A stretch of DNA of 64,000 nt from Sipunculus nudus (taxonomy: Eukaryota > Annelida > Sipuncula > Golfingiida > Sipunculidae), in assembly GCA_026874595.1 (NCBI GenBank), contig CM049316.1, forward strand, positions 21,661,839-21,725,838, written 5' to 3'. Positions 1-11,802 of this stretch are shown in pieces. Both the position numbers and the translations under genes were made by a program. The notes beneath the pieces are model-generated. The model searched no databases and was not told where the DNA came from. It saw only the letters and a program-made list of their open reading frames with translations. Within the stretch, counting starts at the first letter, position 1, and each line of letters begins with the position of its first letter.

Positions 1-2494
1 CGTGAGGACACTTTGAACATCAAAGTGAGTTGAAGATGTATGGCCGATATTTAATTCTCCTCCCGGAGTAATTATGCGAGGGCCTTGTTTGAATACTAAT
101 TATACTGAAACACCCCACACCCCGCCCGCCTGATCGTGTAAGCACAATTATTTGAAAAATTTACCTGCGCAATCCTCCATAACCAAGCTTGGCATTTATT
201 AATGTATATTTTTGTAATCTCTATGTATTGCTTGCCGGAATAAAAGATTTCTGCCGGCATGTTGGTCAGTTTCATGCATCTGTCTGTCTGTTTGTTTTTC
301 CTCGGTCTACATGACACAATTTTAAAGTTATCGTTATGTATCTGACTGGGATGGTGTATACCCGGTGTGGCTTGGTGTCTGTTGTTTTTTTTTTTTGTCA
401 AAATATATCGAAATTCAAGGTCAAGGTCACCAAAAAACTACAAAATCAGGCTTTTTTCGTATATTTGTCGCCCTGCAGGACACAATTTTGAGGGAACGTT
501 TTGAAATTGATACATTTGATGTTATACAACAATATCTGGAAATTAATTTTTTTCATTTTTTGAAAATGTCCATCGGGGGACGTTGCGCATTAAACTGTTT
601 GAAATATCCTTCTTTTGCAATATCTCTAAAATTGTAAACGATATCACAACATTTAATGCAGCATCTTGTCTCATTTCTCGGTAAAACTGGTTTTATTATA
701 TTGTAACTATGGTAACCTATTTTAGGGTAGAAAAATGGAATTTTGAAAATATCTGCATAGTCAATAATGCTCCTTTTTTCTTTTATCTTTTACTGGCCTC
801 AACGCATTTCACACTTTGTATACAGGCGCTTTGGGGATGTCAATGCATTTAGAGCTCACTTGCCTGTTCATAACGGTAATCCCTTGCCACCATTACAATG
901 ATTAGAATTGATTGCAGTGTTTGTATCGCTGGGAAAGACTGGCATAACTTTCAGACCAAAGATGGATACAGGAGTTTGCAGTTGGGCGGGAGAATCGTAA
1001 ACGTTGACCATTTGCAAATATGAATATATACTGTTTCAAACAGAAGGGTTAATGGGTCAAATAACGTTCCCAAATGAAATACTAGGGTGAAGATACGTAC
1101 CCAAAAAATAGTTTAAGAATAACCTTTTCATTCAAAATAATATTAAACATAATGGAGGGAAAATATTCCGTAAGAGAACTTTTTATCTTAGGTCTAACCT
1201 TGCCGGTAAATATAAACCACTGAAGACCATTCACGAAACGTGCATGTGTCTCGGCTTACGATCTTGCCTAATATTGCATGACTTGCTCTGTCTCATGCCA
1301 TAACTAAGTCCGCCGTTATATTAATGGAACTTGTGTAAGTTGTCAACACTTTACCATGAAAAACGTCCTGACATACTATCACAACACACACGGAGCGTAC
1401 ATATATAGGTACTTTCACGCTTAAATTCAGAAAAATCACTCAACGTCTTGGGTATAACAAAACAGTTTTTTTTTCTTATCACGTCTCAGAATTGGCCTTC
1501 ACCGCCTGAGACTGGCTCCAATCTCACAATACAATCCTTCAACCGTTCTGTGCCTTTTGCCCGCCGATAACTGGCTTTAACTTCACAAATACAAAATAAA
1601 CAAAGATTGTTACGCATTCCTCGGCTAAATATATTTTATTTCCTAGAAGCAACAATCGTCCTATCGCGGAACTCGACTAAAAGTCTACTTAGCGCAAAGC
1701 TACGTCTCACGACACGTCCTCTGCAGAACGATTCTACTCTGACTAAATCACAGAGGCGGCGGTGGCCCGACTTATATATCGGCATTAAAACCAAGGCACT
1801 AGTATCGAGTGTTCTGAAACTATCTAAATGGAAATTACTAGTTAAGCTTTCAGAAATTTGTAGACTTCCAGAATCTTCTGTCAGCCAATCATTACACATG
1901 TAGCCTAGTAAGTTACTTTACTTGATACATTAACAAACCGATCTAATGATCAAAACAAATAATGTTAAAAATAAACGCAACAATACTAAATCATTAACTT
2001 CATTAACTACCTCTCCCTGACCATATTTCATTATGAGTCTCCCACCTAATATAACCTGACCTGGCGATTACATTTGTTTCACATACGCAATGTATGTAAT
2101 ATATCCCATCACTATGGCCAGACCTGCTACGATTCAGTCAAACTTTAAGAGTAAATTCAGAGTTCCCGTGACCCCCTTTTGCGCCCGGTAAACAGGCATT
2201 TTCCCGATCAATCAAAGGCGTTCTTTCCCCTGGATACTCAAAACTTTAGGTGAAATTGTGTTGGTTTACAAGATTATTCCCAAATTTATCCAGTCGTATA
2301 TGAATGTATGCCCCTTTAAACATGTCATATATACGGTAAGTTATAACTTTTAATGTTTGCGGAATTGTTAAGAGTTACGTTTGCTACCAATAGTTGCACT
2401 TCATCATACGTGTCACAATGGTAGGACAAGTAGGACTCCTCAAGATTAAAGATAAAATCTGAAGGACTTAAAGATCAAACAATGGGTATACAGA

Positions 2495-2495
<1 letters not shown>

Positions 2496-2529
<34 letters not shown>

Positions 2530-2546
2530 CATATATATATATATAT
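2496..2546. repeat. (TA)n microsatellite, interrupted
   Basis: About 50 bp of alternating TA interrupted by a TTTATATAC segment, seen directly. Confidence 0.9.
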
Positions 2547-5149
2547 GAAGTTCCGTCGAATGATTAAAAAAAAGATAATTAAAAAAAACACGTCAAGATC
2601 GGAAAGCATACGTTCGTGTACTGGTATTGCAAGTCAGTCTGCCTCGCTCAAGTTTGACTTTTAGCCGAAAGTAATATGTTTAAACCCAAACTTCATTCTG
2701 ACATGCATTAAGATTAATTATCTTTGTTTCCCAGACTGTCTAGACAGTAACTTTATGTGGCGCATATGAGAATAAACAGTGATAATTTGCATCTACAAGT
2801 TAAAACAGGATTCTTGTTGTTCCTCTTATAAGTCCCTTATCACAACTAATTTAAATCTAACCCTTTTTGTGGGAAAAGCTAGCGAACTTTATTTGCCATC
2901 CCAACAGTCAATGCACATATATAATCGTGATAGCCTCCTTGTCATGCCAGAAGTGTCAGTCGTATAAATTTAAGAAAAAAGACATACAAATGAAGAGGGT
3001 GAATAAACTCGGTTTTAAGCGGGCATTCTATGCTGTGCAACTTACAGTTAAGCCGCGAGAATATGTGTCAAACACCTGCAGACATTTTTTGGCTTCTAAA
3101 ATAACACGGGTCACCGGGGTCATCTAGCCAGCGAGGCTGGCACTGCGCTTGCGAATATTCATGGCGGAATTCCTATTCAAATTAAGGCATGTTACATTAT
3201 ATCCAACAGCGATCGAGACATTGCAAATATTGCAAATGAATGTGAGAGGGTGCAGGAAATAGGTTACCGATCCCTGTCCTGACCAACGGAATCAAATATT
3301 TTGCAGTTGTGGCAATATGCAGGGGTCGACATTAACCTTTGAACAATTACCCAGTCTCTTTTACTTACGTGAATGTTTACTTGCCCTACAAAAAAGTATT
3401 GGGCGTGTTTACTTGGTGCAACCGGTATTGCATGTTTCAGTGCAGTTTTTGACAATAAATTGAAAATATTTTGAAGAGCTTATTATATTTCTCTTTATTA
3501 TGTGTACAAATACACATAAGTACTGGGAATGTAAGTAGGAGGGGCATTATCAAAATGAACCAATTGATCTAAAGAAGAAAATGACTTTCTGTATCTTTCT
3601 GAGTCTTGATGCTACTGTTGCCATATAAACATGTTATTGTAATCAGTCGAGAATTGATGTTGCCTTTAGTTGGGAATTATTAAGTTGCGAACATTTAGGA
3701 AAAAATTGTAAATAAAAATATTATTTCCCAGCAACATGATGCGAAAATTATTAATAACACATAGGTGGATTTGGCCCCCCCCCCCCTTATTGTGGATTTT
3801 TTTAGAGGCTCGTTTTCATAAACATGATTTTGTCATATGAAACCTATAATAAATATTTCCAACCCCAAAGGGTATGCATTTCAAGCCGCATGTCCATTTT
3901 GGAAAACCTCGTGTGTAATTCAATTAAAAAAGAAGACTCGCAGCTATGTTATTTTCAAAGAAGGCTCTCTTGTTTTTCATTTTCACACAAACTCCTGTAT
4001 ATTTTAATTTCAAATGATCAACGATTAGCCTAAATTCAAAGGGAATGGTTGATTCCATATTCTGAAACCAAACATGAAATGTTAGTCATTGTTTTCTCTT
4101 TTTATCAAAACACTTTTATGCCTCATGTCAGAGATTACTATTATTTATTCACCGCAACATTTAACTGGGTACAAACTTACACTATAATTAGCTTACAATG
4201 TTTAATATTACATAGCTGATGGTTGAGGATTTCTGTAGCCCATTTGGAACCTACTTGGATTCAGTCACAATTTTGTTACTTTCATTTTAACTGACATATC
4301 TTTTTTTCTTACCGTGTTCTCCTGGCTGAATGACTCTTAATCAAACCTAGTCGTATCAATATGAAGAGTTAATCAAGGGGAACTTTAATTTTCTCTAGAT
4401 TCCTAGTTTTTTATGTGACATTCATTTTTCATCTCTAAAAATGTTTTTCCTCAGAGATTGTTTAAATCTTGGTTTTGGACTTTCAACTGGGGGGGGGGGG
4501 GTACATGGGTCAGGTCTCAAATGCCCGTGTACGCGGCATGGGAGCTAGGCCACCCACCCCCTTCCAGAAATCCTGGATCTGCCCCTGCCACAAGAAACGG
4601 AATCAATGCACTTACTGTGGCCCTCCATTTGTTTCCTACAATAACGTGTCTGAAAACATAATGTCTACAGAATTTTATCCATTTGATCCTGGTAATTCTT
4701 CTCTAGAACAGTTTACATTTACAACAACTTTCGCATGAGACCCTGGTCAGGAACAGGTGAAATATGGCGATAACAGGGGAACACCACAGAAGCAAATGCT
4801 TACGACGTAAAATGAAACAACTTTCTGAGTAGGCCAGTAAAAAAACGGTTCAACTTGTTTGTTTCTGTGGATGTTTATATTTGTCAACGTTCTTCGCCAG
4901 TGACGCGGTGCGTAGCTCGGATTAACTTTCTTCTCGCCAAAATAAAATTTCAACTGACAACTAGTAAGTGTCTCAATACAAACACCACCGATCCCCTCGA
5001 AAGAGTAAAGCTATTTTCGTTCGGCTAGGTGGCCTTACATGTGCAGAATCTTTTGGGGATAAGTTCAGAAAAAAAAATCTGAATTAAATTGACATCGTTT
5101 TAAATATGATGAAGGGAGGGGGGGGGGATATTCACCAATAGATGTTCCC

Positions 5150-5400
5150 ACATGAAACAGAGCCCCATAGCTCGGAGGAGTGATCTAATTTCTGGTTTCC
5201 AAGGAGATTTTTTATGGACCTCCATTAGTTTTGAGTTAGAAATTCTAGGTCCAGCGGATACGATTTGTGCCCTGTTAACGGACGGACAGACGGACGGACG
5301 GCACGACAGACAGATGGTCAGAAGGACAGACGACAGACAAAGAGGTATCGCTATAGCTCAGATGACTTTCAGTCAGCTGAGCTTAAAACTATAAAACAAA
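5150..5400 (+). repeat. dispersed repeat with GACG/GACA tetranucleotide array
   Basis: An imperfect array of GACG, GACA and related units occupies about 5278-5345 and is followed by CTATAGCTCAGATGA. I recall this arrangement from dispersed repeats in bivalve genomes, but that is from memory. The open frame across it has no protein-family features. Confidence 0.5.
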
Positions 5401-6157
5401 CATTGTAAAATACAGATATATCCATAATGCATAAAATCCACTTCACACGGCTGATATATTGAAGTTAATTATTTTAAATATTATCATCTAATCTTCCTTT
5501 CGACATCTCTGTCACATCTGCTAGACAGAAGTAATGAATTCTTATATAACAAAGCTTAAAGGGGATAATTGATAAAGTGTACAAACATCTGTATCAGACA
5601 TGAGAAAAACTTACCTACTTGACCAAACAAACTGTGTTACCTGTTTTATATCATCTGATATAACGTGAATATTTAAAGACTATTTCAGAATAAAATGTCT
5701 ATCAATAGAATGCATGACGACTAAGAATGCAAAAAAGGCTTCCTGGTTTATCGCGGAAACTGAAGTTGTGATTTTAACGTTTCCTCCAACAAAGAGTAAG
5801 CCAGTGACAAATACTTCGTTTATGCGGGTTTTTTTGTATAATGAGAAAATCGTCACTTTGACCAGTCAATAGCAATTAATAGTCCCACAAGGTCGCAATG
5901 TATATATTTTCTTGTTAATGCAAACACGTTTCAGATAAAGGAAACGATGCCCCGTTCTGATTGAATAATAGTAAATACATTAACTTGAAGCCATCGCTGC
6001 CGTGGTTCCTTCATTTTCCACTGATTGAGCCATGGTTTATCTGAATGATTTAGGTCCACATTCACGTTTCATGCACTTGCATAAATTTCCTTTATTTTAG
6101 CGACATACAGGCAACAATGTGATAACAAAACGTCTATGCCATCAGCCACGTCAGTTG

Positions 6158-6159
<2 letters not shown>

Positions 6160-6215
<56 letters not shown>
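6160..6215. repeat. (TA)n microsatellite
   Basis: A pure alternating TA tract of about 55 bp, some 550 bp before the start codon of the channel gene. Confidence 0.95.
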
Positions 6216-6218
<3 letters not shown>

Positions 6219-6767
6219 CTATATGACAACCTGTGCCAATTTCTTGCTTGAGGGATTGTACTGGGGTAGAAGAGCTCCCTTTGAAAATGGATTTTGTATG
6301 TATACATTGCGTTTTGAATTAAGTATTTTCTTTTTGAAGCCGGAAAAAAAAATCAAATGATAAAAATTTGATCAACACGTATAACAACATTGAATAGCCT
6401 GTCCTTATATATGTCTAGATTGTCAGCACACTAACTGTCAGAAAAGACAATAGATAATACATCTATCCACCAAGACCATCCTAAATATGTGACGATGTGA
6501 ATGTGTCAATGATAATGGTTGCTGAAATGCTAACATATCCATGTGTAAAAAACGCTTTCATGAAAAATACGTCAATGAGAAATATTCCTACAATCACAGA
6601 ATTGGTAATTCTGCTTTCTCGCTGGCCGTTATTGATCGCCAGACAATACAGGGACCATAATTCCACATTCGCGTGCAATTCTACAGGGACCGATGGGCCA
6701 TTATACTGCAGACTTATTCAGATGAGTCAGAGTGAGTGCTCCGACGGGGAGACTGTGGAGTAACATT

Positions 6768-9158
6768 ATGACGGCACAGGGCTTAATAGTCGCACTCCTC
6801 ATGATTAACTATAACTTCTTTACGCTTATTTCCGGTAAGTAACCGTTTTTAGCAGTTGAGCATGCGTAAATTCAGATTGTCTTTGCAATATATGTGTTTA
6901 AAAAAATTTAAACCAGATTTACGTATTCCGAAACAAACTCTCGTCAGAGTTTATAATACGTCGTTAGGCTTGCATTTTACTTGCACCAAAATAAATTGTG
7001 AATAAGGATGTATTGTCAAGTTATAGAAAAGTAATTATTAAGTACATTGCACATAAATTAATGTTATTAACAACTAATTCAATTAAAGGATATATGGACA
7101 TAGATCTTATTCAATGACCAGAGTATAATGACATTAGTATAAGATATAAATGAAATTGCGAATGGAGTATGCGGAACACGAGTTTGTGTCCACTGTGAAA
7201 TATGTTTAGGATTACAACATTCGATCCTTATTTTCTGCCAAGTGATATCACGAATGAGCCACGATAGAATTAAAAGCCTTATAGAATCAGGAACTATAGT
7301 TGTGTACCACATACTGCCCTAGGGGTTATAACAAAATAACAATTTGGAGCAGGAATTAAAATAAATAAATAAACTTGCCAACCGGGAGGCACATTTGTAA
7401 AACTTGTTTGAGTTTATAGTTCTGACGTATACGTCGATATACGATGTGTGAATAAAGAGTCTTATTATAATGTGTTATGTTTGCCGCTTCGATTGTCAAC
7501 TGACTTATCGTGCGCTTCCGGTCCAATCCTAATGATCGACAGGAAAATAGAATAGCTCACTGTCACCGTCCCTGAAGTTCCGTATTCTCTAGCAAACACT
7601 TCTCAAGCTTTTTTAGGGGTGCACTGTTTAATTCTTATTGACTTATCCTGGTATTCAGAAGTAGGATATTGGTATGGATTTTTAGCTGGATGTCGCATGT
7701 CGGACCTCGGATAAATATAGTATGCGTTACTGTAAAACAAAAGCAAAAAAAAAAAAAAAAATTACCGCGCCCGAAAGAAGAATAATATGTGAATTATGTG
7801 CAACAAATACTCGTGCATTGAACCATGAAGGGCCGTACACATGGTTGATAAAAAGCCTTGCACGGGTAGGTAGCACCCATCTAGCTAGAACAACAAACGT
7901 TTTCATGATTATACCAATATTGATCCATGCTATTAGAGGCATTAAAAATAACATCATGAAAGGCTGGTCGTACCTAATATTATGAATATAAATCATATTT
8001 GTTGATCTGACCATTAAGCACTGGGAATATGTTAATACAGTGGAGTGCGATTTTCCAGACAGCTATACTTGGTATCAGATTACATGATGGTTTCTTCCTG
8101 AGAAAACAATCTAATGTAATGTAAATCAACATTTAGGGTCATGTTGAAACATGCCCTTTGATTGGAGTAGGTTATCTTTGTCATAAAACAGAAGTGTATA
8201 AGGTCGTACTGACATGAGGAAAAAATATACAAGAAACCATGACTTATGATGGAAAGGTATCTCTGTCTCATATATTTTTTGATATGCTGAAATTAAGTCC
8301 ACATATTTATGCATGGCATCTGGCAAAAAGTGTGGGGTATATGTTGACAGTTATTGAGTCTACCATGAACTAACCACATCAGTTAAATATAATTTCTCTG
8401 TCAAATATTCAAGTTACCTCACAAAAATTTTCTAACTTTTAATTTTTATCATTTTAATTGTTAGCAATGGGATATATTTCAGGGTGATGACATGTACCGT
8501 GCTAAGTCCGCAATGAAATAGCAATATATTAAATAAATCAGGGATTACTGGAACCATACAGGATATCTACGGGATGCCTCTTGAAAAAAGGTGATTTTGC
8601 ATATCAGCTGCTTGTAGAATTCCTCTGAAGAGGTATGAAGCTTAAGTAAACTTTTCATGGTAAATGCTTATACGGCTATCGAGCTAGAGGAAATCTGGTT
8701 GCCATATTGATGTCAATCAATTTCACGGCAATAAATTTTCACGGCTATGCCTTTACGGTTCTTGAATTAATGCTATCTATAAAGGGTGACTAAGGGACTG
8801 ACAGGCGATAAAACCTGATGATGGCCTTAATTAAGATAATTTAACAAGATGATAAAATATTCATTGAAGTGTGCATTTTAGGGGCGGAGACGATGGCCCG
8901 GGAGTACGCCCTCATAAAGAATATAACGAGCAACTACTCTCCTGAAGCGAGACCGGTCAGGAACCCAGAAGAGCCCGTCTTAGTTAATCTGACGCTGTGG
9001 ATCTCAGGACTCCAGGAACTAGTACGATAACTTATTACAGTTTTATTGTACCGGTCTCATATAATTGGCTGCATCTGAACTAAACGACGCCCGAGTAAAA
9101 TTTTTTTGCAGTGTATATTGTTCTCATTTTAATCAACCATAATGTATAAATTCATTTG

Positions 9159-9208
<50 letters not shown>

Positions 9209-9229
9209 ATTTATATACCAGCTATCTAT

Positions 9230-9287
<58 letters not shown>

Positions 9288-11757
9288 GTGTTTATATATC
9301 ACCCAACAATCATTCTATTTCGGACCTTGTACATATGTTTCTTTTTAGAATATGAAGGAAAAACTTCTGGTCACTCATGGTTTGGTGTTACTGGTAAGTC
9401 TGGTATACTTGATCGTACTTGCAATATCTGAGCATATATCGAAAAAAATCTTTTTTTGTAATGATTTTGGTATTTATCTAATTGTGGAAGATGTTAAGAA
9501 TAAGATGGCTCATTGGACATTGAAGATTTCCGTTCCGCAGACGGAATTAGTACATCTGAATCAATTTCTGTGTTCAAATCTGGCAGTATCCCACACTGAA
9601 TGATATGATCACATATGGGATCATTTGTGGTACAAACCTCAGAACCCCAAAACTAACGTCAGTTAACCGAAAGTTAAGCGTATACTCACTGAGTACGGAG
9701 TACAGTGGATGTGGTGCCGAATATATACTAGTGGTGGGAGTCGGTTCCTTTTTCATAATCGATCATCGGTTTGAGCAAACCGATCGATGATCGATTATTA
9801 ATTGGTTCAAACAAATATAAAGAAATATGCAATTATCTGTGAAACTGTACTTCATTTAACCCAGCCCGCATGTCTGAGTAATTCTACCTTAAGAATATGA
9901 GTTCTTGCCTTTTTAATTTTCCTTTTAATAGTAAGTTATGCTATTCCAAGTATCATTTTAATTAATTATAATAATCACAAATTAAACAATTTATTAAGTT
10001 CTCCGTCCTTGCATCTACTGTGTCATGCTGAGTTACATACGGAAGTTATTTGGTAACAGACTCATTATATGAAATGCGAAACAATGTAAAAATGAATCAT
10101 TCTTGCCTCTAACATAAAAGCATTGTGGAAAAAAACCAAGTCATGATTATGGTGTAATCGATAGTTGCCTTTGGTAATCGAGCGCTTGAAAGTGGCAGCA
10201 AACCGACTGACTTTCGATAAAACTCGATGATCGGCCCATCACTAATATATACACATGTAATATGTTGTTTGGAAAGGGTATAATGGCCAACTGAACTCCT
10301 TTGCCACCCTATTTGGTAAATATTTTGGACCCTGCGACATCAACGGGACAAAAACAGGCGAAACAGGTTTGCTAATGTAAATTCTGCGATTTCATCATCA
10401 TCTTAACTATATATGAAAGCTGTAAGATGAAGAGCAAGGCAGTGTATATTCCCAGCTAAGGCTTCCACAGCAGTAAATATATTTCTATCCAACGGAAACA
10501 AAATCGACAAGGACAGGTTAACCCTTTCGCCAAGTATATTTCATATAACATTTTCACCAGGGCCTCCGATTTAAAGTAGCAGTTCATGCACAACTCCGCA
10601 GGCATGTTGTGGGCACTGACAGGGCTTCCTTCGCATCGGACATCCGTCTCATTGGAAATATACGGTGCACACAGCTGGTGATTTTAACGTTTGCGTTTGC
10701 ACAGAAGATTACATGTGAATTCACTTGAGAATATAACCTACAGCTTAAATCCCGTCAACTAAGTTTACCACCATGATTTTCTGGGCCTTCTGCGAGCTAG
10801 CTGGCTGTCACAAATCCCGTGGGGATATAACTGTGTGCAGTCAAAAATCTTGAGATGTGCAGAGAGAGTAACTGATATGTTGAGTCATAATTGACTCGTT
10901 TTGGCAAATGTCGCCGGTCATGGGTGTTGTTAGAAGGTACACATTTTAGGATGGCCTGGTTTAAATAACAACGTACCAGAAGTCCATGAATGCTTCGTGA
11001 AAAATGAGGCATTATTTGCCCAATTTGACCTTTTGGCAAACTCTCTTATGTCAGAGGGGCTAAATTATCACTAGGTCTACATCTAATTGACTTATTCATT
11101 AGGCGTTGCACCGTGAGCATTGCTGATTTAGTATTCACAGACAGTCCTTCAGATCAGTCCATCGCATGCTTAGATATAGATCCTATACCACGTAAACGTT
11201 TATTGTAATGGTGTGATCGTTATCACTGTTGTTGCATGCTATGCATGATGGGAGTACATAGATATATGAATATCACATAACTGAATGTGACAATAGCGAC
11301 AGCGTTCAACAATATTATCATAACATAGGTGATTTAAACTTGCTCAAATACTTAGATACAGTTTGTGGATCAACGGAATATGACACTTCTCTTAGTTCCC
11401 ATGTGGACAACCGTTGATGGTTCCAAATACATTGTACAATGTATTACTAGACTTTGCTTTCTCATCCGTTAACAAAAGAAAATCAAATCAAACTTAAATT
11501 GGGAAGTATGTTAGACCATTGCCCCGTTCTCTCTACTTGTGAAATGACGGTAGTCTAAACAATTTCATTCATACTGTGATACCGGTAAAATTAAATTTCC
11601 TGTGAGTTAATCTAAAGCAGCAATATCCTGTGAATTAAAATATAGATATGTCACGTGAATGACTTTAATTTAGCCATAAACGTGACTAATAGATTGTTTT
11701 GTGATTAACTGATAGGAGATTAGGAGCCGCGATCTCATGGTAGATTGTTCGAAATAT

Positions 11758-11802
<45 letters not shown>

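Larger units (their letters stand above)
1..6767. other. gene-free region upstream of the channel gene
   Basis: No open frame here looks like a conserved protein. The stretch holds an AT-rich background, a mollusc-style repeat fragment near 405-430 with tandem AAGGTCA half-sites, a C-run at 3777-3786, a G-run at about 4490-4501 next to a dispersed element end (4560-4592), a GACG/GACA array near 5.3 kb and two (TA)n tracts. The last few hundred bases should contain the promoter and 5' untranslated region of the channel gene; a TAA lies just before its start codon. Confidence 0.6.

Noticed and set aside
6497-6763. 88-codon frame just before the channel start as a gene
   Set aside because: It shows no family features and ends five bases before the channel ATG; it is more likely promoter and 5' untranslated sequence.
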